A DNA stretch of 64,000 nt from Gracilaria domingensis (Eukaryota > Rhodophyta > Florideophyceae > Gracilariales > Gracilariaceae): the NCBI GenBank assembly GCA_022539475.1, contig VCMS01000025.1, positions 62,001 to 126,000 of the forward strand, written 5' to 3'. The position numbers and the translations under genes are program-made. The notes under the pieces are model-generated. The model was not told where the DNA came from, did no database searches, and worked only from the letters and a program-made list of their open reading frames with translations. This document shows, in pieces, positions 31,064-41,050 of this stretch. Position 1 is the stretch's first letter; every line of letters starts with the position of its first letter.

Positions 31064-32329
31064 CTATGCTTTCTGCTTTGCTGCGGAGCTGGCTGCTATC
31101 GCCGTAGCGCCTAAGATCAAACTGGCGCCAACAATGCCACGCGGACCGAACCGCTCTCCCAGGGGCCACGCCAAAATAGACGCCCACAACGGCAAGGTCG
31201 TGAAGATGATCACCGTCTCACTGGCAGAAACCAGTTTCTGTCCCTCAACCTGCATATGAGTGCTCAGCCAGCACACGAAAACGCCAGCCCAGAGCACCAA
31301 TGCGATATTGACCACCAGCCACAGCGGCGTGGCGCCAGCAAACATGCCCGCAAAACTTGGCAATGGGGAAGGAGAAAACACCCCAACGGCCACAAAATAT
31401 ATTGCTGCACACACGGTCTGACCCACCACTTTGGCCGAAACCAGCGGCCCCTTTTCGGCCAGCTTGGTATGCACTTTCGTTCGCAATATGTACGCCGCCG
31501 AGACAAAAGCGCTGAGCAACATGACACCATCGCCCAACAGAGAAAATGACGTTGAAACGTTGTCCAACGTGAGAAGCGCCACACCCGCGACGGAAACAAT
31601 GCTTGCGAATATTACGCTTGCTTTGAGGCGTTTCTCCATGCCACATGCAAACGCAGCGAGCGGAACAATGATGGTGGATATTTGATTGAGGAACGCGCCT
31701 CGGGACGCGGTTGTATATCGCAATGCAGTCATCTGCATAATGTTTACCAAAATGGTCCATGCACCCATTTCGAAGCCGGCCAAAAGTGCCGCACGAGACG
31801 AAGATGACTTTTGCGTCTTCCCTTTTCGAAAGTGCGCTATGATTCCGGGTAAACTCGGTACTGTACCAACCGCTAATCGTAGTAGATTGAACAATGCAGG
31901 TGAAAGAGCCCACGGCAAAAGAAACAGAATCTTGATACAGATGGCATATGACGACCATATCGCCGGCACGCACATAAGAATAACACGCCCGGATATATTC
32001 ACGGTGGTCTTAAAGAACTTGAAGGGGAACGTAGTGGGGGGCTGTGACACAGACGTCGTTACGCGGCGTGTCGGCGTCGAAACGCGTGTCGATGCAGGAG
32101 TGGAATGGGCATTGTTTGCGACACGGCGCGATTGTCGCAGTGTGTATGGAACTGTCGGACAGAACGACGAAGAACGAGATACTCGGAACGACGCACATGA
32201 CGACGGCGGAGGCAGAGGCCCGACAAAGAACGGGACCGTGAGACGGGACGCGCGCATGGTGCCGTCGCGCCGAGCGAAGAGGCGTTGCGATATCGACGAG
32301 CACTTCGCATCGTGGAAGCTTTCCCGCAT
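31064..32329 (-). CDS. EamA-type drug/metabolite transporter, likely plastid membrane
   Basis: 421 aa from the first ATG at 32329; an internal ATG at 32257 ([11 protein letters not shown]) would give 397 aa. The first 110 residues are Ser/Thr/Arg-rich and lack acidic residues, like a plastid transit region. About ten membrane segments follow in two EamA halves, for example [77 protein letters not shown] and [20 protein letters not shown]. The [18 protein letters not shown] ending is typical of the family. The transported compound cannot be told from sequence; plastid envelope location is inferred from the leader. Divergent from the secreted Cys-rich gene. Confidence 0.85.
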   Translation of the reverse strand: MRESFHDAKCSSISQRLFARRDGTMRASRLTVPFFVGPLPPPSSCASFRVSRSSSFCPTVPYTLRQSRRVANNAHSTPASTRVSTPTRRVTTSVSQPPTTFPFKFFKTTVNISGRVILMCVPAIWSSYAICIKILFLLPWALSPALFNLLRLAVGTVPSLPGIIAHFRKGKTQKSSSSRAALLAGFEMGAWTILVNIMQMTALRYTTASRGAFLNQISTIIVPLAAFACGMEKRLKASVIFASIVSVAGVALLTLDNVSTSFSLLGDGVMLLSAFVSAAYILRTKVHTKLAEKGPLVSAKVVGQTVCAAIYFVAVGVFSPSPLPSFAGMFAGATPLWLVVNIALVLWAGVFVCWLSTHMQVEGQKLVSASETVIIFTTLPLWASILAWPLGERFGPRGIVGASLILGATAIAASSAAKQKA

Positions 32330-32582
32330 CGAGCTCAATCGCTTGCACACATGAGCGCTAGCAATCAGGCGTCAGTTGACAGCGTAACATGTCAAGACGG
32401 CATTCTGGCAGAACGCACTGCTGCATTTGACGTCATGCAGCCCACAGCAAGGACGCCCGTGAGTTGGCGTAACATTGCCGCGGATGGAAACGCGCTCAGA
32501 TCATGTCGCCTAGAGCGATGCAGCGTGGCGCGGTGCCCAAACCCTACGCGCCTACTCTTGCTGGCACCGTTCGCTGTGGGCA

Positions 32583-32590
32583 TATAAAAA
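32583..32590 (+). promoter_or_regulatory. TATA box of the 32662 gene
   Basis: TATAAAAA lies 72 bp upstream of the ATG, a distance that allows a leader of about 40 nt. It is one of the few clear TATA boxes in the window and lies in the 332-bp divergent spacer shared with the transporter gene. Confidence 0.6.
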
Positions 32591-32661
32591 GGGTGCTGGA
32601 GAGCTGACTGTCTCTCCCCGCCGTTGTCGATCGTAGTGTATTTTCGTTGCTCTTTGTTGAC

Positions 32662-33600
32662 ATGCAAGTCGTCACAACTCTTCTTTTGGCGGCCGTTTTC
32701 GGGCTATTATCCCTTGCCACCAGCGACGACATCGGGACTTTTGGGCCTTGTCGCCCTGATTCCGGCTGTGCTGGGGAGCGAACATGTCGCAAACTAGAAT
32801 TTGACTTTGACCTTTCTACACTCCTTGGAGATATTGATTTTGAACAATTGGAGGAATCTGTGGGTGGTAGTTGTGACGATCCGGATGATTACTGTGTATG
32901 TTTTCCGCCACGTAATTCGGTAGACACTTGTCGAGATGACGATGAATGTTTGGAATCGGAAGAATGCAATTCTAGTTTTAATATGTGTATTTCAAAGGCA
33001 CAAGCTGAGGCTTTGGAGGATTTTGCGGAAGGAGACGGACTGGAAGTATTCTGTATGAATGACTGTCCTGACGGTCGTCAATGTGTGAATGTGTTCTCCG
33101 TTGATGACCTGTCTACTGGTGTCTGTCTTGCCAAATTTACACCGTCTTCGTCTTCTTCCGATAATACTGCAAATGAAGGAACTGATAACGACGACGCAAA
33201 CGCCGACGAAGCTGAATCTGACGCCGACGACGCATCTGACGATGATGAAGATGATTCCTCCGAAGTTTGTATCGCTGCAAAATCTCTGGCTCATATGAAA
33301 CAAAATGATCTTATATATCCGAACCATGTTCCCGCACGTGTTCTGTGTGACTCCTTTGAAAGCTGTGCTACCCCTGGACACATGGTTCGCTATCACGGAA
33401 AAGCAATGATGATGAAGTCATATTGCAACTTGGTTGGAGGATGTACACGTACCGTCATGCATGTGAATAGTCCTCGCTATCGCCGTGCTTTGGAACTGCC
33501 TTCTGATACGCCACATTTGTCGTTTACGGCGTTTGCTGCTAGGTACACTTCAAAGTTGGAAGAACATGTTCTTCGTACGGCTGTTCACATGGGGCTTTGA
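32662..33600 (+). CDS. Secreted Cys-rich protein with shared C-terminal domain, copy 1
   Basis: 312 aa from the ATG at 32662. Signal peptide (MQVVTTLLLAAVFGLLSLAT), then two short Cys-rich modules with spacing like EGF or Dickkopf-type repeats (CRPDSGCAGERTCRKL; DYCVCFPP; CRDDDECLESEECNSS; CMNDCPDGRQC), an Asp/Ser-rich linker, and a C-terminal domain of about 110 residues beginning VCIAAKSLAHM. That domain has five Cys and the blocks LCDSFESCATPGHMVRY, GKAMMMKSYC, HVNSPRYRRALELPSDT and LSFTAFAARY. It is shared with the convergent gene at 34358. From memory, similar SCATxGH...NSPR blocks occur in secreted proteins of animals, but I cannot name a family. An extracellular role is inferred. Confidence 0.75.
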   Translation: MQVVTTLLLAAVFGLLSLATSDDIGTFGPCRPDSGCAGERTCRKLEFDFDLSTLLGDIDFEQLEESVGGSCDDPDDYCVCFPPRNSVDTCRDDDECLESEECNSSFNMCISKAQAEALEDFAEGDGLEVFCMNDCPDGRQCVNVFSVDDLSTGVCLAKFTPSSSSSDNTANEGTDNDDANADEAESDADDASDDDEDDSSEVCIAAKSLAHMKQNDLIYPNHVPARVLCDSFESCATPGHMVRYHGKAMMMKSYCNLVGGCTRTVMHVNSPRYRRALELPSDTPHLSFTAFAARYTSKLEEHVLRTAVHMGL

Positions 33601-34357
33601 CAACAACTTATCCGTCGTATCTGCGTAATCACCTTGTTTGCAGCCATCGATATAGTACAACACTTATCGCACTTTGCTGACCTTGGATTGCTGCGCTTGC
33701 AATTTCGTTGTCACAGGATTCTTCTACTAGATAGTTTCAGTCACCGCTTGTGGGAAGTGTCGCACGTTTCTTGTGTAGCTCTAAAAATGAGAGAATTCAG
33801 AGTTCTTCCACCTGCCTACTTAGGTAATTCTAACCAGTTTGGATCTTGCTCATGAATCAAATGAGTGACCCCTGACGCCCAATTCATGTAGTTTGAAGGT
33901 GAAATCTTAAACTCGCACCAGAACGGTAAGAAGAAAGACGCCTATTAATACTAAATCGACATTGTCATTTTCTCAAACAAGCTTCAAACAAGGCTCGGTC
34001 TCTTCTCTACTCTTGTCTATATAGAAGCGAACTAGTTGCTACAGCCCATTCACAGAGAAGAGCTGTCAGAGTGGTGTTCACCAAAATAAACCAATAATGG
34101 CATTACTGGAAACACCGCCAAGGGCACACTCTCGTTTCATGACTCCTCGAGGGCAATCGGAAATTCCTGTCATGTCGTTCCGTTTTTTGCCCCACAAGCG
34201 GGCAAACGATTAGGGAAAGCTTTGGGACTCTTTTGGTCTCAGACATCAGCAGAGTATGTTTACACAAAACAGCTTTGCCCCTCATTAGATAACGTTCACG
34301 AATCTACTCTTTCATTGAATGTCATTAGCTTAGTAGCACTCAACTATGCCAAGGCAG
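33601..34357. other. Spacer between convergent paralogs
   Basis: 757 bp between the 3' ends of the two secreted paralogs. No supported gene. AT-richer than the genes; no strong inverted repeat seen. Confidence 0.5.
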
Positions 34358-35242
34358 TTAAAACCCCATACGGATGGCCGTTCCTAGTATGTACTCCTCG
34401 GCCTTAGTTCCATGGCGAGCAGCAAATGCTGTAAACGACAAATCTGGCGTGTCAGAGGGTACATCCAATGCGCGGCGGTACCGAGGGCTATTGACTTTCA
34501 TAACCCTTGGACTGCAACCTCCCACATGCGCACAGTACGTCTTCATCATCATTGCCTTTCCGCGATAACGAACAATATGGCCGGCGGTAGCACAGCTTCC
34601 AAAAGCATCACACAACACTCGAGAACTGAAATGCTTTTTATACAGCAGTTCTGTTGGGGATAAATGAGCCAGGTACCGTGCTGCGATACATACTTCTTCG
34701 ATGATGGAACCATCGTTGTTCTGATTGGTTGAGTTTGTTTCAGTACCATTTCCGATAATGGAAGTAGTTGGAGGCCTTTCTGCAAGGCAAAATCCACCTG
34801 CATTCAACACGAACTTGGCACATTGCTGATTCGACTTGCAACCAGAATTAGAAACGCATTTCCTTGCGGCTTGAAAGAATCCTGACTGCACTTTGGAAAT
34901 GCAATACCGGTCAGAAGTACAAACCTCGCTATCAAGGCATGGTGCAGAGTTCGGACACTTGAACGCAGCGTTTGAAGATGGCAAACATATGCAATAATTG
35001 TCTTTGGACTCGCACGCTGGAGTAATTGATGTGATGAGTTTGCCTAGATCAAACCCAGAACCAAATACTTGCAAGATAGCTTCCCCGACATCCAACTTCA
35101 ACACTCGGCATGTTCGGTTTTTGGCGCAGTCCGAATTGACCCGACAGGGATCCAGATTGCCGCCGCTGGCTTCCACCTGAAGCACAACCAGAGGGCAAAA
35201 TGCCAGTGCAAGAAGAACGAAAGCGTTTCTCATCTTGTACAT
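34358..35242 (-). CDS. Secreted Cys-rich protein with shared C-terminal domain, copy 2
   Basis: 294 aa from the ATG at 35242 (a second ATG three codons in may be used). Signal peptide MRNAFVLLALAFCPLVVLQV, then Cys modules parallel to those at 32662 (CRVNSDCAKNRTCRVL; NYCICLPSS; CPNSAPCLDSEVCTSD; CVSNSGCKSNQQC), a short Asn/Thr linker with potential N-glycosylation sites (NGTETNSTN) and the same C-terminal domain: VCIAARYLAHL, LCDAFGSCATAGHIVRY, GKAMMMKTYC, KVNSPRYRRALDVPSDT, LSFTAFAARH. The linker differs completely (acidic in the other copy), so the linker evolves freely while both Cys-rich ends are conserved. The inverted, tail-to-tail arrangement indicates an inverted local duplication. 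Confidence 0.75.
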   Translation of the reverse strand: MYKMRNAFVLLALAFCPLVVLQVEASGGNLDPCRVNSDCAKNRTCRVLKLDVGEAILQVFGSGFDLGKLITSITPACESKDNYCICLPSSNAAFKCPNSAPCLDSEVCTSDRYCISKVQSGFFQAARKCVSNSGCKSNQQCAKFVLNAGGFCLAERPPTTSIIGNGTETNSTNQNNDGSIIEEVCIAARYLAHLSPTELLYKKHFSSRVLCDAFGSCATAGHIVRYRGKAMMMKTYCAHVGGCSPRVMKVNSPRYRRALDVPSDTPDLSFTAFAARHGTKAEEYILGTAIRMGF

Positions 35243-36116
35243 GTCAGCACCTTGACTTTCCGCCAAGGTGGAGGTTCGAGGGTTCTCTGCTGAGACGACG
35301 CGAACTGTGAAGCATATGGCGCTCGGCTTCCATCAAGTCTGGCTCTCATGAAGCGGGACACGGGGCTTCAGCTGATGGCAATTTCATGACAGCTGTGGCA
35401 CGGTGAGGATGCTTACAAAAAAGTTCGTACGACTCAAACGTTGAGAGAGAGGCGTTGAGTTCGAGCTGATGGACAGACAGAGGGAAGTTGTGGCACATTC
35501 TCTCAAGACTGAGACCGCTGAGAGAGTGAGGAACAACAACATGTGTTCGCCTGTGAGCGACCGGCACGGAGTCTGAGCTTGAGCAATCAGCGGCGGAAGC
35601 GTGCCGACTGATCATTGTAGCAGCTCGGCACTTCACATACACAAAGCGTCCGCAGACTTGAGACGATCCGCGACAGCAGGCGGTGGCACGGATAGCGTGT
35701 ATCTATGGCCGGAGAAGGAAGAAAGAATTCAAAAGCGGCAGCACAAGTGAAAATAATTTCGGGCGCGGCGCGCACCACGTCATGGCGCGCGCGCACGCCA
35801 ACTCGCAAACTGCTATCGAAGCGCGCAGTGCACACACCAATCGATACGAGCGGGATCCGCTTGCGCCGTGCCGACTGCCGATGGCTGCACCATCCGCAAC
35901 GCCAGTGCCCCTGTCGAACCGCTCTTTAGTGAGCCTCCACCTCCCCCCCATCCCCTCCAAGTCTCTGAACATGACGCCCTAGCTCCGCGCATTCTCTCTT
36001 CCTCGCCCTTCTTCAATTTGCGTCGTAGTTACCTCCCCCCCCTCCCCCTCCCCACCCCCCCCCCCCCCCCCCTCCCACACTCTACCCCCCTCCCCGCCCT
36101 GTACCATATAGCGCTC
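35243..36116. promoter_or_regulatory. Divergent spacer with poly-C leader
   Basis: 874 bp between the divergent secreted-protein and CWC27 start codons. The left part is mixed; the right 120 bp is almost pure pyrimidine on the plus strand and includes an uninterrupted run of 18 C at 36055-36072, 45 bp before the CWC27 ATG. Confidence 0.6.
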
Positions 36117-37343
36117 ATGTCTTCCGTCTACAATCTCGAACCCCCCACTCACGGGCGCGTTACGCTTCACACCACCCACGGCCCCCTCGACGTGCGTCTC
36201 TGGAGCTCCCACACCCCAAACACCTGCCGCAACTTCGTGCAACACTGCCTGAACGGTTATTACGATGGCCTCCCGTTCCATCGCATTGTGCCCGACCTGC
36301 TCGTGCAAACTGGCGACAGAAGTGGTACGGGTCATGGCGGCCACGTCGCGCTGCCAGACAAGGCTGGAATTCCGAAGGAGATCGTTGGACGTCTCAAGTT
36401 TCGCAAGCGTGGTTTGGTGGGCATGGTCGCAGATGACGACGGATTAGCAAAGTCCCAGTTTTTCATAACCCTAACAAAAGCAGAATGGTTGGATGGACAA
36501 CATACTATCTTTGCTCAGGTTGTCGGTGATACTATTTACAACGTGCTCAACATCGCTGCCACTGGCGAGAGAAATCACGCTGACGATGACGCTCCCAAAA
36601 TTAAGAGCGTCACCGTCGATCTTAATCCCTTCCCTGACCTTTTACCTGCAAATAAGGACCAAGCCACCGCAGGGGGCGCGAAAAAAGAGCCTGTTAAGAA
36701 GCCAGTAAGAAACAAGAGATTGCTCTCCTTCGCTAACGATTCGGACTCTGATAGTGATGATTCCGCCCCTACGAGAATGTTAAAGCCTGCAGAAACAAAA
36801 CGTAGGATAAGACGCAACTCAGACTCCACACTCTTCCTCTGCCAACGCGACCCACCAGCTGCAAGCGACCCCAAACCTGAAGCACAGCCCTCAGCAGCTG
36901 CCGATAGAAAGCGCAAGCATCCTGATCAATCTGACGCCGTGCGGAAAGCGAATGAAGAGTTTGAAAGACTCAAGGCCGAGCTGGCTGGCATGGATGAAAA
37001 GGACAAAGAGAAACACCAGTCTCAGCCAGCTAAAGAAGAGGATGGTAAAGAGGACGAAACTGAAGCCATGTGCAGAGCGATGGCAGAGGTCACCACTGAG
37101 GACGAGCGTGATGATAGGCGAAGGCGAAAACGCCGTCGCAAGGATGAAGGGGAGACTCTGAGAAGATTAAAGGCTTTTGAAGGGAAAGTCGTCCAGGCCA
37201 GGCGCATGGGCGATTCTGCCGATGACGGCAAAATGTGGTACGCGAAAAGACTAAACCTCGCCACGATGGCTGGGGATGATGACGAGTACGAAGTTCGAAT
37301 GCCCAAGGCAAAACGCGGGTCAATGAAGCTGCGAAGGGGCTGA
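36117..37343 (+). CDS. CWC27: Spliceosome-associated cyclophilin CWC27
   Basis: 408 aa from the ATG at 36117. Residues 1-175 form a cyclophilin domain with the CWC27 signature opening (YNLEPPTHGRVTLHTT.GPLDVRLWS) and the post-domain KIKSVTVDLNPFPDLLP, both matching human CWC27 as I recall it. Catalytic-type residues FHRIV (Arg), VQTGD, SQFFITL and QHTIF are present, and KAEWLDGQ keeps the cyclophilin Trp. The C-terminal half is charged and disordered, with Asp-Ser clusters (NDSDSDSDDSAP), a coiled helix near residue 280-310 and the conserved C-terminal blocks LRRLKAFEGKV and DDGKMWYAKRLN. The protein acts in the activated spliceosome with CWC22. Its presence fits the few introns seen in the window. 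Confidence 0.92.
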   Translation: MSSVYNLEPPTHGRVTLHTTHGPLDVRLWSSHTPNTCRNFVQHCLNGYYDGLPFHRIVPDLLVQTGDRSGTGHGGHVALPDKAGIPKEIVGRLKFRKRGLVGMVADDDGLAKSQFFITLTKAEWLDGQHTIFAQVVGDTIYNVLNIAATGERNHADDDAPKIKSVTVDLNPFPDLLPANKDQATAGGAKKEPVKKPVRNKRLLSFANDSDSDSDDSAPTRMLKPAETKRRIRRNSDSTLFLCQRDPPAASDPKPEAQPSAAADRKRKHPDQSDAVRKANEEFERLKAELAGMDEKDKEKHQSQPAKEEDGKEDETEAMCRAMAEVTTEDERDDRRRRKRRRKDEGETLRRLKAFEGKVVQARRMGDSADDGKMWYAKRLNLATMAGDDDEYEVRMPKAKRGSMKLRRG

Positions 37344-37867
37344 ACGCGCGCGTTGGGCCTGCAGCTCCGCATTTGAAGTGCATGCTATGGTACGTGGACT
37401 GCGTGTCATCGTCGAAAAGACAGAGTTGCTGACCTGAGGTTTAGTGACATGCTTCAAGCGCAGCAACGGATACTACGGCAATACCTTTCGTTATTGGCAA
37501 CTGAGCAAGCCCATCAATGTCGAGGTCTACTCAGAGCGGAATTGGGCATGGCAACTTGGCCTGAACCAGGAAATTGTCACGACTGAGGCCGTCACGAGAC
37601 TTAAACCGTTCCCGCCGCCAGCGAATACCAAGCCCCGTCCCCCACCCTTGTTATCACACTCCGAACACCGTGCAACGGAATTGGCAGGCCCCATCAACTG
37701 CGCATCACGAAACCATATGGTTGACCTGAATTCGATACATAGAATCGTGTGTCACATGCAATTCTGTATATATATCGCTCCTGTTACTCATACCACCTAG
37801 AACTTTTTCCGCATCAATCTTGCTCCCCCTGCTGGAATTTTACGCCGCAAAGGACACCTCAGGCAGA
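37344..37867. promoter_or_regulatory. Spacer upstream of the amino-acid transporter
   Basis: 524 bp between CWC27 and the co-oriented transporter gene. An open frame at 37444-37800 lacks an ATG start and family features, so I treat it as leader or promoter DNA. Confidence 0.4.
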
Positions 37868-39352
37868 ATGGCAGATTCCAGTGATCATGATATCATTCCC
37901 CACGTCGAAGACTCGGCAGGCGCTGAAATGTACTCTTCTATCCCTTCTAGTGGTGAGGGAACAGCGCTTCTGGATGCAGAGGGTGGCGATGCTCCAACCC
38001 TGGTTTCGGACAAGACATGGCCGATTCCAGGAGATGCTCCGACACCAACCGGTACAATATTTTCTTCGGCCATGAACTTGGCTGCATGCGCTTTGGGCGC
38101 TTCTATGCTCAGCTTGCCGTACGCCATGATGATTTCCGGTCCAATCGTGGCGATGCAGTTTATTGGAATCTTTGCCGTAATGGCGTTCATCTCAGCGCAA
38201 GCTATCGTGAACGCTGGGCTTAGATGCGGCAAGAGCTCATACGATGATATCATCAGACATTACTTCGGCTTCGCGCAAGGCTTGGTGGCAGAGGTTCTTC
38301 TCGCCATTGCGCTTATCGTTGCCGCCATCTCTTACATTGTGGGTCTAGCGGATCTTCTTCCGGTAAGTTATTTTAGTCCTAATCTCTATGCATCGCGATA
38401 TGCGTGTTTATGATATGCTGTGTGCAGTGAAAGTGACAGGAAAGGCTAACGGCGCGTTGTGTATCTCATGTGTCATTGCTCGCTATAACAGAAAATGTTG
38501 CCGATTCCGTCTTGTGTCGGACGCGACAGTCTCATCCTTATCACTCTAATCATTCTATTCCCAGTGACGTTGGTTGGAAGTCTGGCAGCGTTCGGTCCAG
38601 CGTCCGCCATAGCGGCGGCCGGCTGCTATCTGCAAGCGACAGCGCTTGTCATGCAATTGTTCACTAACGACGAGTGGGAATCGCCACCTTCCCAGACATG
38701 GGAATCTGTCAACCTAGGAGGTTTGGTCTACTCGTTGCCTATGATTTGCTTCGTGTACGCGTTCCACTACGTTTTGACGGAAACGCTGTGCGAGTTGCAG
38801 AATGCGACGCGTATGCGCATGGCACTCGTGAACGCTACGACGATTGGAATCCAAATCGGTTGCTACATCCCGGTGGCTCTCGCTGGATACTTGATCTACA
38901 GCGGCAAAGGCATCACCACGAACGTGTTGGAAGGGCTTCCATCCGGTTCGTTTGCCGGCTTCGTTGCCACGTGGTCTATCGGCGGACTGCTCCTCATCAC
39001 GTACTCGCTGTTTATCATTCCGCTGCGTCAGAAGCTGGAGAAAAAGCTGTTCGGATCGCTGACTACGTCGATGAGAGATGTGAAGCGTATCGGACTTGCC
39101 GCCGTGCTGAACATGTTTGTTGCATTGGCTGCTGTGTCACTGCCGGACTTGGGCTTGGCGAACACGCTTGCTGGAGGGTGTATTGCTCTGATTATGTTTT
39201 ACTTCCCGGGAAGACTGATGGTTCGTTTCCAGAGAGACAAGGATTTCGAGAACCGGGATCCGCTGCGGCTGGTGATTGGAGGCACTTTTGTGTTCTTCGG
39301 CGCGCTGATCTGCCTAGTGGGCTTGTTCGGCAACATGATATTCAGCTTCTGA
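37868..39352 (+). CDS. Amino acid transporter (AAAP/SLC38 type), two exons
   Basis: Exon 1 is 37868-38362 and exon 2 is 38492-39352; the 129-nt intron has donor GTAAGT, branch-like GGCTAACGG and acceptor ATAACAG and joins codons in phase 0, giving ...ADLLP-KMLPIP.... The product is 452 aa. A hydrophilic N-terminus of about 60 residues leads into about eleven membrane segments. GTIFSSAMNLAACALGASMLSLPYAM is the classic first AAAP segment, followed by YDDIIRHYFG and later FAFHYVLTETLCELQNATR-like and LPDLGLANTLAGG blocks, where a helix break with GG is usual. The family moves amino acids with protons or sodium across plasma, vacuolar or other membranes. Substrate and membrane are not deducible. 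Confidence 0.88.
38363..38491 (+). other. Spliceosomal intron, 129 nt
   Basis: GTAAGT donor, CTAAC branch sequence about 40 nt before the acceptor, ACAG acceptor. Read-through meets a stop at 38411-38413, and removal keeps a phase-0 junction inside a membrane protein whose two halves align with one AAAP family member. Confidence 0.88.
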
Positions 39353-39653
39353 GCGGTTTGGTTGTCGAACCTGAGACCAGACCAACTTGAGTATATTAAA
39401 TAACGGAAGAGGGCGCCGTGCCGGCACTAGTGTCCAGCGCGCAGCACGCGTGGCGGTCCAATGAGCGCGTTCCCCCTGTTAGCGTTGGTGCGTGCGCCAG
39501 AGATGCACGCATCTCTGCACGTCTGACGTGCATCTCTCGCAGCGCGCACGACTGCCGGCTGTGCGCGCACCTTCTCGCGCGCCTACGACTGCTCGCCGCG
39601 TCCGTCTGCGTCCGCGCGACCGCGTCCGCGCGCTCGCCGCCGAGCGCGCCAGC
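39353..39653. promoter_or_regulatory. Spacer with nested palindromes
   Basis: 301 bp between the transporter and the GRAM-like gene. It contains the palindromes at 39499-39531; the right 100 bp is GC-rich with CGCG and CCGC runs and reaches the next ATG. Confidence 0.55.
39499..39538. repeat. Two abutting palindromes plus overlapping inverted repeat
   Basis: 39499-39516: AGAGATGC-AC-GCATCTCT. 39517-39531: GCACGTC-T-GACGTGC, containing a TGACGTGC ACGT-core site. AGAGATGCAC at 39499 is also the exact inverse of GTGCATCTCT at 39529-39538, so two alternative folds exist. Located about 120 bp upstream of the 39654 start. Confidence 0.85.
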
Positions 39654-40220
39654 ATGCAGCCCGCTGACCCGCGCACCACGCCCGTGCCGGGCGAGAACGT
39701 CCTGTCCACCTGGCCGAACGCGAAGCTCTTCCTCGCCGCAGGCGACGGCTCCGCCTGGGCGTCGCTCGCCGCCTTCGACGGCGTCGGCACGCTACGTCTC
39801 ACCACGTGCCGACTGCTGTTTAGTCTCACGCCGCCGTCTACTGCACGTGCTCATCTCTCCATCCCGCTGGCGTGGCTACGTCCTGACCGGCTGCATATTC
39901 GTCGACCCTTCTTTGACAACCAGCATATTGCTGGCTTGCTCACCCCCTGCGAGCTGCACACGCCTGACCCTATCTTCAGCGCGTGCAAGAGCATGCACTT
40001 TCGGCTGCAGTTGTTGGACGTGCATGTCAATGATGAGCTGTTTCACTCGCTGCGCGAGCTCATCGCCGACCCGCAGCGACTGGCGTTGCATACGCGCGTG
40101 CTTCGCGCGCAGGTTGACAAAAAGTTGGTGCCATCTGGAAAATACTTTGCCTTTGCGGATCCCACCGACCGCCGTTACCTGCATCTGGCAACGCAGATGA
40201 TGCATCCGGAGTTTCCTTAG
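39654..40220 (+). CDS. GRAM-domain protein, WBP2-like
   Basis: 188 aa from the ATG at 39654. The N-terminal half fits a GRAM/PH-like fold: FDGVGTLRLTTCRLLFSLT, then AHLSIPLAWLRPDRLHIRRP and FFDNQHIAGLLTP, as in WBP2-type proteins where an 'LTTYRIIF' strand is the hallmark. The C-terminal half is helical (LFHSLRELIADPQRLAL). WBP2 proteins usually carry PPxY motifs, and none is present here, so the assignment rests on the GRAM-like block only. Function is unknown; GRAM domains bind membranes or partner proteins. It is tail-to-tail with the coiled-coil gene, with 11 bp between the stop codons. Confidence 0.6.
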   Translation: MQPADPRTTPVPGENVLSTWPNAKLFLAAGDGSAWASLAAFDGVGTLRLTTCRLLFSLTPPSTARAHLSIPLAWLRPDRLHIRRPFFDNQHIAGLLTPCELHTPDPIFSACKSMHFRLQLLDVHVNDELFHSLRELIADPQRLALHTRVLRAQVDKKLVPSGKYFAFADPTDRRYLHLATQMMHPEFP

Positions 40221-40231
40221 TCTCCTGCCAT

Positions 40232-41050
40232 CTAACTTCTCTCTATCAACTGCTTGCAGCTCAGCACTGCCTCACGCAACCCACACAGTGAGTACTGTTT
40301 CGAGCCCGCTTGAATGGCCACACTGTCCAAAGCCTTTCGTAACGCCTCTACGTCACCATCGACCATGTGTCCCGAGCTCAGTAATTGTTCGTCCAGACGA
40401 GCCACCGCGTCTGCATTAGCGTACGAATAGATGGCTATATGACCACCAGCAGAGACTCCAAGGCGACACATAGCGAAATGCTCCATGTTTCCGTCCGTCT
40501 GCTCCTCGTCTACTTTCACACGAACAAGCGCATCCACATCCCCAATCAGGCGCGAGGGACGCGTTCCTGGCGATGTTAACAGCGGTGTTCCCAATGACAC
40601 TCGCGGACTTGTCATCGGCGGAGACCGTGGACTTACGACTTCACTGTATGTATGAGCAACATTCGCGTCGCTTTCACGGTATCGCCTGATTTGAAACTCT
40701 AGCTGCTCAATTTCGTAGACCAGGTTTGCTGCATCTCGTTTCGCGTTTAGCAACTCTGCTTCGAGCGCCTGCACTTGTTCGTCGAGAGCGTCACCGTCTA
40801 CTGTTTGTAGATTATTGTATGCAGTTTGCAGTTCGTTGTTGGAGCGCTTTCGACGCACCGCTTCACTTTTTGTGAGCTCTAAGGCATATGTTAGTGATTG
40901 GAGTTGTTGATCGGCTTCTGCTTCTTCGCTTTCTAATTGTGACAAAAAGCGCTTTAACTTGGCTATTTCTTGCTGGAGGAGCGGAATTTGCGAGGCCCAC
41001 TCGGTTTCCGGTGGATCTGCTGTGGCTTCGTGCAATACTGTTTGCTGCAT
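40232..41050 (-). CDS. Coiled-coil protein, unknown
   Basis: 272 aa from the ATG at 41050. Residues about 20-125 are a continuous coiled coil rich in Leu, Glu, Gln and Lys heptads. A Ser/Pro linker follows (SPRSPPMTSPRVSLGTP), with several proline-directed phosphorylation-like sites. The C-terminal 100 residues look folded, with short beta and helix segments (LVRVKVDEEQ, MCRLGVSAGGHIAIYSYAN) and final helices. The shape coiled coil - linker - small globular end resembles kinetochore or centromere adaptor proteins, but I cannot assign it. The stop lies 11 bp from the neighbouring GRAM gene, so the two transcripts must overlap or have very short 3' ends. Confidence 0.65.
   Translation of the reverse strand: MQQTVLHEATADPPETEWASQIPLLQQEIAKLKRFLSQLESEEAEADQQLQSLTYALELTKSEAVRRKRSNNELQTAYNNLQTVDGDALDEQVQALEAELLNAKRDAANLVYEIEQLEFQIRRYRESDANVAHTYSEVVSPRSPPMTSPRVSLGTPLLTSPGTRPSRLIGDVDALVRVKVDEEQTDGNMEHFAMCRLGVSAGGHIAIYSYANADAVARLDEQLLSSGHMVDGDVEALRKALDSVAIQAGSKQYSLCGLREAVLSCKQLIERS

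Noticed and set aside
37444-37800. 118-codon plus-strand frame before the amino-acid transporter
   Set aside because: GTG start and no domain; likely leader or promoter of the transporter.
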